Positions 41,075 through 50,230 of a stretch of DNA of 64,000 nucleotides are shown piece after piece; position 1 is the stretch's first letter, and every line of letters starts with the position of its first letter. The stretch lies in NCBI GenBank assembly GCA_964542535.1, contig CAZIUE010000007.1, positions 124,001 through 188,000 on the forward strand. The letters are read 5' to 3'. The DNA is from Pseudopelobacter sp964542535 (lineage in GTDB: Bacteria; Desulfobacterota; Desulfuromonadia; Geobacterales; Pseudopelobacteraceae). The notes under the pieces were generated by a model, which saw only the letters and a program-made list of their open reading frames with translations, did no database searches and was not told the origin of the DNA. A program made the translations under genes and the position numbers.

Positions 41075-44000
41075 ATGTTCATGGACAAGAAACTGAAAAC
41101 AGTGTTGATGAGCGGATTCATCGCGATGGTGCTCATCGGCGGGATACTCGGTGTCATCGGGGCCAGACTGGCCGGTGGCGCCGGTACCGCCAACGCGCCG
41201 CTGTACATCATGGCCCTGGTGGCGGTGGGGGGCGTGCTGGCCGCGGGGTTGGGCAGTTCGATCGTTCGCGGTCTGCTGGCCCAGCTTGGGGGTGAAGCGG
41301 CTGACCTGACGGCAGCAGCCAACCTGCTCGCCTCCGGGGACCTGGGGCGCGAGATACCGGTGGCTCCGGGCGACAGCACCAGCGCCATGGCTGCACTGAA
41401 GAGGGTGGCTGATTCTTTGCGCTCCGTTGTGGCCGATGCTTCGTTACTGTCTGATGCCGCCGTTGCGGGCAGACTCTCGGTGCGGGCCGATGCGGCCAAG
41501 CATGCGGGTGATTACAGGAGGATCGTCGAGGGGTTTAACGGCTCTCTGGACGCCGTCGTGGAGACGATTCACGATGCGGCAACGCGCGTTGATCAGTTGA
41601 GTCGCGGGGAGATCTTCGAAGAGATAACCGATGGCTACCGGGGAGACTTCGCTGAACTGCGCCAGAGCCTCAACCGCTGCAAACAGGCTAACGAGGCGTT
41701 GCGGGTCGATATCCGTACCATGTGCATCGCCTCCTACGAGGGGCAGTTGGACACCCGCGTCGATCCGGACAAACATCAGGGCTTCTTCTCCCGGGCTGTT
41801 GCCGGCCTGAACAACCTGTTCGAGAACTTTACCGCGCCGCTGAAGGTAACCACCGACTACATCGAGAAGATCAGCCACGGTGAGATACCGGAAACCATTA
41901 CCGAAGAGTACCGGGGCGATTACAACCACATCAAGCAGAGCATCAACCGCTGCATCGAAGGGCTCGGCGGCCTCGTGGAGTCCAACGCCGTGCTGCAGAA
42001 GATGGCGATCAACGATCACACCCAGAAGGTGGAAGGACAATACCTGGGGATCTACGCCGAAGTGGGCCGTGCCGTCAACGACGTCAGGGACAGGCTGGTG
42101 CGCGTTGCCCAGACCGCCCGCAACATCGCCGCCGGTGACACCAGTGATCTGGAAATCTACAAGGCTATCGGCAACGGTACGGGCCGCCGGAGCGACAACG
42201 ACCATCTGGTGCCGAACTTCATCGGCATGATGGAAGCCATCAATACCCTGGTGAGCGACGCCAATATGCTGGCTGACGCTGCTGTTCATGGCAATTTCAC
42301 TACCCGTGCCGACCTGAGCAGGCACCAGGGAGATTTCCGCAAGATCGTTGCCGGTGTCAATGCCACCCTGGACACCGTTGTTGACAAGGTGGTGTGGTAC
42401 GAGGCGATTATCGATGCGGTGCCGTTTCCGATCCATGTTATCGACATGGACATGAACTGGACCATGCTGAACAAGGCTTTCGAAAAGCTGATGGTTGAAA
42501 GCGGCGCCGTTACGGACCGCAGGGCCGCGGTGGGCAAGCCGTGCTCGAGCGCGGCAGCCAACATCTGTAACAGCGAGAAATGCGGCATCCGCCAGCTGCA
42601 GAAGGGGGTTGGCGAGAGCTACTTCGACTGGCACGGGGCCCAGTGCAAGCAGGATACCTCCTATCTGCTGAACAAAAACGGCGAAAAGATCGGTTACGTG
42701 GAGGTGGTCACCGACCTGACGCCGATCCTCCGGAACCGGGACTACACCCATGCCGAGATCGAGCGCATGGCGGCCAACCTGACCAGGCTGGCGTCCGGCA
42801 ATCTGGAGCTGGATCTGAACGTCAAGGAAGCCGACGAGCATACCGTTGCCACCCGGGAAGATTTCGTCAAGATCAACGAGAGTCTGGCCAGGGTGAAGGA
42901 GGCGGTCGGTTCCATGATCGCCGATACCGACATGCTGGTGCACGAGGCGGTTGCCGGCCGGTTCGATACCCGCGCCGATGCCGACAAACACCAGGGGGAT
43001 TACCGCAGGATCGTTGCCGGCATCAACCAGACCCTGGACACCGTGGTGGACAAGGTGGTGTGGTACGAGGCGATTATCGATGCGGTGCCGTTTCCGATCC
43101 ATGTCATCGACATGGACATGAACTGGACCATGCTGAACAAGGCCTTCGAGAAGCTGATGATCGAGAGCGGCGCCGTACCTGACCGCAGGGCCGCGGTGGG
43201 CAAGCCGTGTTCGAGCGCGGCAGCCAACATCTGTAACAGCGAAAAGTGCGGCATCCGACAGCTGCAACGCGGCATCGGCGAGAGCTACTTCGATTGGCAC
43301 GGGGCCCAGTGCAAGCAGGATACCTCGTACCTGCTGAACAAGCAGGGCGAGAAGATCGGTTACGTGGAGGTGGTCTCCGACCTGACGCCGATCCTCCGGA
43401 ACCGGGACTACACCAACGCCGAGATCGAGCGCATGGCGGCCAACCTGACCAGGCTGTCGTCCGGGGACCTGAATCTGGATCTGAACGTCAAGGAAGCCGA
43501 CGAGCATACCGCCGCCACCCGGGAAGGGTTTGTCAAGATCAACGAGAGTCTGACCAGGGTGAAGGAGGCGGTCGGCTCCATGATCGCCGACACCGACATG
43601 CTGGTGCATGAGGCGGTTGCCGGCCGGTTCGATACCCGCGCCGATGCCGATAAGCACCAGGGGGATTACCGCAAGATCGTTGCCGGCATCAACCAGACCC
43701 TGGACACCGTGGTGGACAAGGTGGTGTGGTACGAGGCGATTATCGATGCGGTGCCGTTTCCGATCCATGTCATCGACATGGACATGAACTGGACCATGCT
43801 GAACAAGGCCTTCGAGAAGCTGATGATCGAGAGCGGCGCCGTACCTGACCGCAGGGCCGCGGTGGGCAAGCCGTGTTCGAGCGCGGCAGCCAACATCTGT
43901 AACAGCGAAAAGTGCGGCATCCGACAGCTGCAACGCGGCATCGGCGAGAGCTACTTCGATTGGCACGGGGCCCAGTGCAAGCAGGATACCTCGTACCTGC

Positions 44001-45547
44001 TGAACAAGCAGGGCGAGAAGATCGGTTACGTGGAGGTGGTCTCCGACCTGACGCCGATCCTCCGGAACCGGGACTACACCAACGCCGAGATCGAGCGCAT
44101 GGCGGCCAACCTGACCAGGCTGTCGTCCGGGGACCTGAATCTGGATCTGAACGTCAAGGAAGCCGACGAGCATACCGCCGCCACCCGGGAAGGGTTTGTC
44201 AAGATCAACGAGAGTCTGACCAGGGTGAAGGAGGCGGTCGGCTCCATGATTTCCGACACCAACATGCTGGTGGATGCGGCACTGGACGGCAGGCTGGCGA
44301 TCCGCGCCGATGCCGACAAGCACCAGGGCGACTTCCAGAAGGTCGTCTCCGGCATCAACAATACCCTTGACGCGGTTGTCACCCCCCTGAAAATGGCTGC
44401 CGATTACGTCGCCCGCATCTCCATCGGAGATATGCCGAGCGTCATAACCGATACCTACAAGGGTGATTTCAATGACATCAAGAACAACCTGAACGTCCTG
44501 ATCGATGCCATTAACAATATCACTACCAATGCCATGCAGGTTGCCCAAGGAAACCTGATGGTGGATCTGAAGAAACGGTGCGACAACGACGAGCTGATGG
44601 AGTCCCTGGCTTCCATGGTGACGAAGCTGCGTGAAGTGGTCATGGAAGTGCAGTCGGCGGCGGACAACGTGGCCGCCGGCGGCCAGCAGATGGCTGCCAC
44701 GGCCCAGCAGATGTCCCAGGGGGCAAGCGAACAGGCGGCATCCGCCGAGGAGGTCTCCTCCAGCATGGAAGAGATGGCCTCCAGCATCCGCCAGAATACG
44801 GACAACGCCATGCAGACGGAGAAGATCGCCATCAAGTCCGCCTCCGACGCCCGCGAGGGGGGCAAGGCGGTGACCGAGACCGTTTCGGCCATGAAGGAGA
44901 TCGCCACCAAGATTTCCATCATCGAGGAGATCGCCCGCCAGACCAACCTTCTGGCTCTGAACGCGGCTATCGAGGCGGCCCGTGCCGGCGAGCACGGCAA
45001 GGGGTTCGCGGTGGTGGCCTCCGAGGTCAGGAAGCTGGCCGAGCGGAGCCAGGCCGCGGCCGGCGAAATCAGCCAGCTCTCCACCACCAGCGTGGCTATT
45101 GCCGAGCAGGCTGGCGAGATGCTGGACAAGATGCTGCCGGATATCCAGAAGACCGCCGAACTGGTGCAGGAAATCAGCGCGGCCAGCAAGGAGCAGGACA
45201 GCGGCGCCGAGCAGATCAACAAGGCGATCCAACAGCTGGATCAGGTGATCCAGCAGAATGCCTCGGCCAGCGAGCAGATGGCGTCCACCACCGAGGAGCT
45301 CTCCAGTCAGGCCGAGCAGCTGAAGGCCACCATAGCGTTCTTTACCCTGGAGGACGCTCGACGTAAGGCTCTGCCGACACCGCGCCACGCCCCGCCCCGC
45401 CAGATTGCGGCAGCCCCGGTTCGCCAGGCTCCCATGGTAAAAAAGGCGGCCGTTGCTCCCGCGAGAAGTTCCAAAGGCGGGGGAATAGATCTGGATCTTG
45501 GTCCGGTCGGCCCCGACAGTCTGGATAATGAATTCGAAAAATTCTAA
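41075..45547 (+). CDS. giant methyl-accepting receptor with poly-HAMP and three PAS modules
   Basis: A 1490-residue receptor. AAGGAG lies nine bases before ATG 41075; an ATG 30 bases earlier overlaps cheW but lacks a site. Two helices near the N-terminus (VLMSGFIAMVLIGGILGVIG and YIMALVAVGGVLAAGLG) enclose only about a dozen residues, so there is no periplasmic sensor domain. A long series of HAMP-like linkers follows (LASGDLGREI; KISHGEIPETITEEYRGDYN). Three PAS modules of 222-residue period start near residues 437, 659 and 881, each with a four-Cys pattern (GKPCS, ICNSEKCGI, HGAQCKQD). The C-terminal signalling hairpin has ARQTNLLALNAAIEAARAGE at its tip. The tail EFEKF matches an aromatic-x-x-aromatic CheR/CheB tether. 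It would sense a cytoplasmic signal, perhaps redox or a metal. Confidence 0.9.
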   Translation: MFMDKKLKTVLMSGFIAMVLIGGILGVIGARLAGGAGTANAPLYIMALVAVGGVLAAGLGSSIVRGLLAQLGGEAADLTAAANLLASGDLGREIPVAPGDSTSAMAALKRVADSLRSVVADASLLSDAAVAGRLSVRADAAKHAGDYRRIVEGFNGSLDAVVETIHDAATRVDQLSRGEIFEEITDGYRGDFAELRQSLNRCKQANEALRVDIRTMCIASYEGQLDTRVDPDKHQGFFSRAVAGLNNLFENFTAPLKVTTDYIEKISHGEIPETITEEYRGDYNHIKQSINRCIEGLGGLVESNAVLQKMAINDHTQKVEGQYLGIYAEVGRAVNDVRDRLVRVAQTARNIAAGDTSDLEIYKAIGNGTGRRSDNDHLVPNFIGMMEAINTLVSDANMLADAAVHGNFTTRADLSRHQGDFRKIVAGVNATLDTVVDKVVWYEAIIDAVPFPIHVIDMDMNWTMLNKAFEKLMVESGAVTDRRAAVGKPCSSAAANICNSEKCGIRQLQKGVGESYFDWHGAQCKQDTSYLLNKNGEKIGYVEVVTDLTPILRNRDYTHAEIERMAANLTRLASGNLELDLNVKEADEHTVATREDFVKINESLARVKEAVGSMIADTDMLVHEAVAGRFDTRADADKHQGDYRRIVAGINQTLDTVVDKVVWYEAIIDAVPFPIHVIDMDMNWTMLNKAFEKLMIESGAVPDRRAAVGKPCSSAAANICNSEKCGIRQLQRGIGESYFDWHGAQCKQDTSYLLNKQGEKIGYVEVVSDLTPILRNRDYTNAEIERMAANLTRLSSGDLNLDLNVKEADEHTAATREGFVKINESLTRVKEAVGSMIADTDMLVHEAVAGRFDTRADADKHQGDYRKIVAGINQTLDTVVDKVVWYEAIIDAVPFPIHVIDMDMNWTMLNKAFEKLMIESGAVPDRRAAVGKPCSSAAANICNSEKCGIRQLQRGIGESYFDWHGAQCKQDTSYLLNKQGEKIGYVEVVSDLTPILRNRDYTNAEIERMAANLTRLSSGDLNLDLNVKEADEHTAATREGFVKINESLTRVKEAVGSMISDTNMLVDAALDGRLAIRADADKHQGDFQKVVSGINNTLDAVVTPLKMAADYVARISIGDMPSVITDTYKGDFNDIKNNLNVLIDAINNITTNAMQVAQGNLMVDLKKRCDNDELMESLASMVTKLREVVMEVQSAADNVAAGGQQMAATAQQMSQGASEQAASAEEVSSSMEEMASSIRQNTDNAMQTEKIAIKSASDAREGGKAVTETVSAMKEIATKISIIEEIARQTNLLALNAAIEAARAGEHGKGFAVVASEVRKLAERSQAAAGEISQLSTTSVAIAEQAGEMLDKMLPDIQKTAELVQEISAASKEQDSGAEQINKAIQQLDQVIQQNASASEQMASTTEELSSQAEQLKATIAFFTLEDARRKALPTPRHAPPRQIAAAPVRQAPMVKKAAVAPARSSKGGGIDLDLGPVGPDSLDNEFEKF
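42385..44382 (+). repeat. three tandem 666-bp repeats inside the giant receptor gene
   Basis: The landmark TGGTACGAGGCGATTATCGA starts at 42395, 43061 and 43727, exactly 666 bp apart. Copies two and three read as identical over roughly 43012-43585 and 43678-44251. Copy one differs at scattered, mostly synonymous sites. The end of copy three diverges where the last linker begins (near 44252). Each unit encodes one PAS module plus HAMP-like linker. Recent duplication or gene conversion is likely. Confidence 0.92.
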
Positions 45548-45572
45548 CTGAAACAAGCTGTACTGCACGACA

Positions 45573-45610
45573 GGGGGGCGATATTCTTCTCACACCTATC
45601 ATCGCCCCCC
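45573..45610. terminator. hairpin after the giant receptor gene
   Basis: GGGGGGCGAT (45573-45582) pairs perfectly with ATCGCCCCCC (45601-45610) around an 18-base T/C-rich loop, 25 bases after the receptor stop. No T tract follows, so it may be a message-stabilising hairpin or a weak terminator before the kinase gene. Confidence 0.5.
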
Positions 45611-45739
45611 TCTGTATGAACGCTGCCGCTGGGGCAGCCGGTGTTCATTGATGAACGCAACGGTCTCGACGTGCCGTTTCCATCGGTTGCGCGGATCTCG
45701 AATTTCTCACCTCTGTGACGGGACACGTCCGGTGTAGCA

Positions 45740-46894
45740 ATGACAATGACAACGATACGTGAAGAAAACATGAGTCGGGCGCAGAGGCTGGAATCCATCG
45801 GGACCCTGGCAGGGGGGGTTGCCCATGATTTCAACAATATTCTGACGGTGATTATCGGTGCCTGCACTCTGCTGGAAATGAATGCCGCCGATTATCCGGA
45901 GCAGATGCCGTTCGTTTCCCGCATACGCAACTACGCGGAGCGGGCGGCGCAGCTGACCCAGGATCTTCTGGCATTCAGCCGCAGGCAGGACATCGCGGTC
46001 CGGCCGGAAAACCTGGGAGAGCTTTTTCACGACATGCATCACTTTCTGGAGAGCGTAATCGGTGATGGCATTCAACTGGTAATCGAGCAGCATGAAGCAG
46101 CGGTGATGGTCATGGCTGACCGGAACCAGATCGAACAGGTGCTCATGAATCTGGCGGCCAATGCGCGCGATGCCATGCCCGGGGGAGGGACCCTCCGCAT
46201 GAGTCTGTCACGGGTCGTGAACGACGGCTCTCTGCCGGATCTGGAAGGTTGCCCGGCGGGTGACTATGCCCTGATACGGGTGTCCGACACCGGGGCGGGA
46301 ATCGACCGGGAGAACCTGTGTCGGATCTATGAGCCCTATTTCACCACCAAGGAGCTGGGTGGTGGAGCGGGTCTCGGCCTTTCCGTCGTATATGGCATCA
46401 TCAGCCAGCATAACGGTCTGATCCATGTCCAGAGCAGTCCGGGCGAGGGCACGACATTCAGTATCTACCTGCCGATGTGGGACCAGGAGCGGCCGGTAAC
46501 GGAGCCCGGCGGCGAGCCACGATTGCCGGGCGGCACGGAGACGATCCTGCTGGTTGACGGGGACCCGGTCATGCTGAGGATCAACGCGGCCCTTCTGGAG
46601 GGGGCGGGCTACATGGTGTTGAGCGCGTCGGATGCCGTGGAGGCTCAGGACCTGCTCCGGCGCGGGCGGGAGCATATTTCTCTGGTGGTGATTGGTACGG
46701 ATCTGTATTGCGCCAGCCAGCCGGAATCCTGGCTGATCGATGGTGCCGACGGGATCGGGTTGCTGCTGGTTCAGGGAGCCGCTGACAGGGGAGCGGTTGG
46801 TCAGATGGAGGGTGCTGCCTGTATCATGAACCCCTCGGATCCTCTGCGGTTTCTGCAGCAGGTCCGAGCCGTGATCGACGGCAGAGGCCCGTGA
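45740..46894 (+). CDS. hybrid histidine kinase with degenerate receiver
   Basis: A 384-residue cytoplasmic kinase. The HisKA domain opens almost at the N-terminus (SRAQRLESIGTLAGGVAHDF, phospho-acceptor His in VAHDFNNIL). The ATPase domain has NQIEQVLMNLAANARDAMPG (N box), RVSDTGAGIDREN (G1), FTTKELGGGAGLGLSVVYGI. Residues 265-384 are a receiver-like domain that opens ETILLVDGDPVMLRIN. The phospho-acceptor region reads VVIGTDLY and the invariant lysine is replaced (CIMNPSDPL instead of an MKP motif), so it is probably inactive. No input domain is present; the start at ATG 45740 has no good ribosome binding site, and a stop lies in frame at 45716-45718. It may phosphorylate the orphan sigma54 regulator at 38.4 kb (inference). 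Confidence 0.88.
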   Translation: MTMTTIREENMSRAQRLESIGTLAGGVAHDFNNILTVIIGACTLLEMNAADYPEQMPFVSRIRNYAERAAQLTQDLLAFSRRQDIAVRPENLGELFHDMHHFLESVIGDGIQLVIEQHEAAVMVMADRNQIEQVLMNLAANARDAMPGGGTLRMSLSRVVNDGSLPDLEGCPAGDYALIRVSDTGAGIDRENLCRIYEPYFTTKELGGGAGLGLSVVYGIISQHNGLIHVQSSPGEGTTFSIYLPMWDQERPVTEPGGEPRLPGGTETILLVDGDPVMLRINAALLEGAGYMVLSASDAVEAQDLLRRGREHISLVVIGTDLYCASQPESWLIDGADGIGLLLVQGAADRGAVGQMEGAACIMNPSDPLRFLQQVRAVIDGRGP

Positions 46895-46968
46895 GGCGCG
46901 CGGAGCGTGACATTTTTTTTTTCGATGGTATAGTGCAGGCAACAAATTTCTTCTGGAAGGTAGTGTCA

Positions 46969-47436
46969 ATGAAATCAAGGCTATTCCCCGTTATTTCCGC
47001 TCTGCTCCTGTTCTCCTCGTTTGCCGCGTTCGCAGCTCCCGTCGTACTGCTCCCCAAGGGATACCACTCCTGGAAGAAGAGTGAGCGCAAGGTGGTTACG
47101 GATAAGAGCTCCCTCTTCTACGGAATTCACTACATCTATGCCGATGCCAAGGCGGTAAAGGGGTACCGGGCCGGAAACCGTTTTGCCGAAGGAAGCCGCA
47201 TCATTGTGGAACACTTCAATATCAAGGGTAATCCCGCCGTGGACGGCCCGAAAAACATGGTCGTTATGATGCGCAAGGACAAACGTTTCCAGAAAACCGG
47301 CGGTTGGCAGTTTTCCGGATTTGGCGCCGACGGCAAACCGAGCGGAATCGATCCGGTTACGACCTGCTTCGGCTGCCACCTGAAGGATGCGTCACAGCGG
47401 GGATTCGTGATCTCCACTATTAAAGATTTCAAGTAA
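46969..47436 (+). CDS. cytochrome P460-family c-type heme protein
   Basis: A 155-residue exported protein. GGAAGG precedes ATG 46969, and a signal peptide follows (MKSRLFPVISALLLFSSFAA, cleavage likely after AFA). The mature part is P460-like (VLLPKGYHSWKKSERKVV, SLFYGIHYIYADAKAV, GGWQFSGFGADGKPSG) and ends with one c-heme motif CFGCH plus HLKDASQRGFVIS. Cytochrome P460 and cytochrome c'-beta proteins bind or oxidise NO, hydroxylamine or similar small N compounds in the periplasm. It lies inside the chemosensory cluster, which is unusual, and could supply a heme-based signal to it. Confidence 0.85.
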   Translation: MKSRLFPVISALLLFSSFAAFAAPVVLLPKGYHSWKKSERKVVTDKSSLFYGIHYIYADAKAVKGYRAGNRFAEGSRIIVEHFNIKGNPAVDGPKNMVVMMRKDKRFQKTGGWQFSGFGADGKPSGIDPVTTCFGCHLKDASQRGFVISTIKDFK

Positions 47437-47463
47437 CGTCAGGCGACTCATACACGCTGTCAC

Positions 47464-47496
47464 AGGCCCAGTGACGTTGATGGCTCATTGGGCCTT
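47464..47496 (+). terminator. possible weak terminator after the P460 gene
   Basis: AGGCCCAGTG (47464-47473) pairs with CATTGGGCCT (47486-47495) with one G-T pair and a 12-base loop. Only two T follow directly, so function is uncertain. Confidence 0.4.
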
Positions 47497-47616
47497 CATG
47501 TCTTCGGTGATGGAGCCGGGACCGTGTTGTTAATCTGGTCGTTACGGTTACAATTCACCTAACTGTTTTTGCCGGTTGTGTACTGCGCTCCGGCCTGCTG
47601 AGATGAAGGGACTACC

Positions 47617-49470
47617 ATGTCACTGACGATTGCCCCCTTTTCGGAAAAAAGAGACGCGGCGAAGATTGCCGGGACGCTCGCCTCCTGGCGGGAAAGCATC
47701 GCTCCCGCCATTGAGACGTTGCGCGTGATGGCCGGAACAACCGAAGACGAATTCCTGCAGATGGGGTCGCAGTTGCAGTCATTTTACCAGCGCTCCGTGG
47801 ATATCACCCGCATGGCAGGTGCATTGACGGATATCGTTTCCGGCGAACGCCTGCAGATGCTGATTGGCCGCCTGCGCCAGATGATGTCGGATATGGAAGA
47901 GTATCTGGCCGGTGCGCGCAACCGCAGTGGCGAGAGTTTCAAGACCCTGGGACAGGTTCAGGAACTGCTTGAGAAGCTGACTGTCCCCCTGGAGGGGTTC
48001 CAGAAGATGAACAAGACCTTGCGCATGCTGAGCATTTCGACCAAGATCGAAAGCTCGCGCCTGGGTGACCTGGGCAGCGGTTTTGTCAATCTGGCCATGG
48101 ATGTGGAAAAACTCTCCCATCAGGTCAATGAAAAGTCGGCCACGATCCTGAACCATCGTCAGGTGCTGGCGTCAACGATCCAGTCGAACCTCAGATCCGT
48201 GTATTCCAGCGAGGCTGCCCAGGATTCCGAAGTGCGCGGAGCTCTGTCGCGAACCGCGGCCAGTCTTCAGGAGCTGATCGCCGTTACCGATCGCTGTTCC
48301 CGTTTCGGCTCCATGATTTCGGATGTCTCGGCGGATGTGAGCGACAATATCAGCGAGGTCGTCTCATCGCAACAGACCCACGATATAACCCGCCAGCAGG
48401 TGGAGCATGTCGTCGAGGCACTGGAAAAACTGTCGGCCGGTCTTGCCGCCGTGGGGGGGGGGGCGCTGGATGAGGAAAGCGGCAAGGCCCTCGTGATCGA
48501 AGCGGGAGACGTGTGCGAGCTCCAGGAGGCTCAACTCCGCTTTGCCACGTCGGAACTGCATGCCGCGGTCTGCACCATCGTGGATAATCTGCGCGATGTT
48601 GCCAGCAAGCAGAGTTCCATGGCCAGCGAATCCCTCTCCGTGGCTGGAGTGGCCGATTCCGGAAGCAGTTCGTTCGTCGATGACCTGAGGCAGGGTATGG
48701 CGTCCATCACGTCAGTGCTGGTCGGTTGCGCCACGTCCGACCACGACATCGCCACGACCATGCAGAGCGTGGCGACGACGATTCAGCAGATTACCGGTTT
48801 TGTAGAAGATATCGAGTATATCGGTTCCGAGATTGACCTGATCGCCCTCAACTCCCAGATAAAGGCCGCTCACACCGGTCGGGAGGGGGCAGCCCTGGGG
48901 GTTCTTGCCGAAGCGATCAAGCGACTGTCGGACGAGGCGGTCAGGCAGACCGAGGCGGTTGCCTCGACACTCAATGTGATCCATACCACGACCGAACATC
49001 TGACGATGGAGGCTTTCGGAGATGAGGGAGAATCTTCGGGATTGATCGCGTCCATGGAAGCGGAATTGACCGAAATTCTCCAGACCCTGGGCGTGATGAA
49101 CGAGGAGCTCTTCGGGCTTCTGGCCGGGCTGGGAGAGAATGTCCAGTCGTTGACCGAAGATGTGGAATCGGCGACCTCCGGTATCGATGTGCATGAGCGA
49201 ATCAAGACCATGGCCGCCGGCGTACTTGTCGATCTGGAACGGATCGTTGAGCAGGCCCGCCAGATTGAACCCGCCAGCAGCCAGTTCAAGCAGAATCTGC
49301 GCCACATGGAAGAACGCTACACCATGGAGAGCGAACGTCATATCCACGAGGCCATTGCCCGCAAGCGGGGCGGACAGCATGCGGCCAGCCCCAGACCGGA
49401 CGAGAAGCCCATGCCCCGGGACGATGCGCACAGCGATTCCGAGTTCGGGGATAACGTCGACTTATTCTGA
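47617..49470 (+). CDS. soluble receptor-like coiled-coil protein of the chemosensory cluster
   Basis: A 617-residue protein without membrane segments or signal peptide. It is almost wholly helical. A central region resembles a receptor signalling tip but deviates from it: EIDLIALNSQIKAAHTGREG where canonical receptors read NLLALNAAIEAARAGEHG. A similar tip-like stretch occurs earlier (TLRMLSISTKIESSRLGDLG). The C-terminal end is acidic and closes with SEFGDNVDLF, which resembles the CheY-binding tail of CheZ-type proteins. It may scaffold a cytoplasmic array or act on CheY; I cannot decide from sequence. The STAS gene follows after 14 bp and cheY after that. Confidence 0.8.
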   Translation: MSLTIAPFSEKRDAAKIAGTLASWRESIAPAIETLRVMAGTTEDEFLQMGSQLQSFYQRSVDITRMAGALTDIVSGERLQMLIGRLRQMMSDMEEYLAGARNRSGESFKTLGQVQELLEKLTVPLEGFQKMNKTLRMLSISTKIESSRLGDLGSGFVNLAMDVEKLSHQVNEKSATILNHRQVLASTIQSNLRSVYSSEAAQDSEVRGALSRTAASLQELIAVTDRCSRFGSMISDVSADVSDNISEVVSSQQTHDITRQQVEHVVEALEKLSAGLAAVGGGALDEESGKALVIEAGDVCELQEAQLRFATSELHAAVCTIVDNLRDVASKQSSMASESLSVAGVADSGSSSFVDDLRQGMASITSVLVGCATSDHDIATTMQSVATTIQQITGFVEDIEYIGSEIDLIALNSQIKAAHTGREGAALGVLAEAIKRLSDEAVRQTEAVASTLNVIHTTTEHLTMEAFGDEGESSGLIASMEAELTEILQTLGVMNEELFGLLAGLGENVQSLTEDVESATSGIDVHERIKTMAAGVLVDLERIVEQARQIEPASSQFKQNLRHMEERYTMESERHIHEAIARKRGGQHAASPRPDEKPMPRDDAHSDSEFGDNVDLF

Positions 49471-49484
49471 CAGGAGGCAGACAG

Positions 49485-49832
49485 ATGGCGCTTACGAGTG
49501 TTTGCCGTGAAAACGGTGAAATCGTTATAACCAGCGGGGATCGCCTGACGATCGAGAATGCGGCCGAATTTGCCCGACTGATTCGGGAGGGAATGGAGAC
49601 GGCTCACCAGGTGAGGGTGGAGTTTGAGGCGGAGTGCGAACTGGACATCACCGGCCTGCAGGTTCTCTGCTCTGCCTGCAAGACGGCCGCGGCACACGGC
49701 AAGGTGTTTTTGTGCTCCGGTCAGCGCTCCCAGGCTCTGGTCGATATGATCGAGTCCTGTGGCGCCGCGCGCCATGCCGTATGTAAGCAGAACAATAATT
49801 CAACCTGTATATGGTTTGGAGGTGTGGAGTAA
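49485..49832 (+). CDS. STAS-domain protein
   Basis: A 115-residue single STAS domain (GEIVITSGDRLTIENAAEFA; VRVEFEAECELDITGLQVLC; GKVFLCSGQRSQALVDMIES). In anti-anti-sigma factors the motif is D-S-S-G with a phosphorylated Ser; here it reads D-I-T-G, so a Thr may take that role or regulation may be lost. AGGAGG precedes ATG 49485. The TAA overlaps the ATG of cheY (TAATG), so these two are tightly coupled. A STAS protein in a Che operon suggests a partner-switch input to the array (inference). Confidence 0.82.
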   Translation: MALTSVCRENGEIVITSGDRLTIENAAEFARLIREGMETAHQVRVEFEAECELDITGLQVLCSACKTAAAHGKVFLCSGQRSQALVDMIESCGAARHAVCKQNNNSTCIWFGGVE

Positions 49833-50197
49833 TGGCAAAAGTGATCATGACCGCCGACGATTCGGCCAGTGTACGCCAGATGGTGGCGTTTACCCTCAAG
49901 CAGAACGGCTACACCGTCGTGGAGGCGGTGGACGGCCGCGATGCTCTCAATAAGCTGAACGCGCAGAAGGTGGACATGCTGCTCACCGACCTGAACATGC
50001 CCAACCTGGATGGCATCGGGCTCATCAAGGGGGTCAGATCCGGCTCCCTGAACAAGTTCATTCCCATCGTCATGCTGACCACCGAATCCCAGGATTCAAA
50101 GAAAGCCGAAGGCAAAGCCGCCGGCGCCACCGGTTGGATCGTCAAGCCGTTCAAGCCCGAGCAGCTGATCGCCGTAATCAAGAAGGTTCTGGGCTGA
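49832..50197 (+). CDS. cheY: CheY-type response regulator
   Basis: A 121-residue stand-alone receiver. GGAGG-like sequence precedes ATG 49832. Acidic pocket in IMTADDSASVRQM, phospho-acceptor Asp in MLLTDLNMPNLDGIGL, switch Thr in VMLTTESQDSKK and Lys in GWIVKPFKPEQL. It is the natural phosphorylation target of the CheA encoded 121 bp downstream. Whether it binds flagellar FliM or another output is not shown. Confidence 0.92.
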   Translation: MAKVIMTADDSASVRQMVAFTLKQNGYTVVEAVDGRDALNKLNAQKVDMLLTDLNMPNLDGIGLIKGVRSGSLNKFIPIVMLTTESQDSKKAEGKAAGATGWIVKPFKPEQLIAVIKKVLG

Positions 50198-50230
50198 ACG
50201 GGAAAGAACCGGTGAGGAGCAGGAAGTGAG

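Noticed and set aside
41444..45568. Very long minus-strand open frame opposite the giant receptor
   Set aside because: It mirrors the receptor gene, has repeated low-complexity His/Gly/Leu-rich sequence and no domain features. High GC with few stops explains it.
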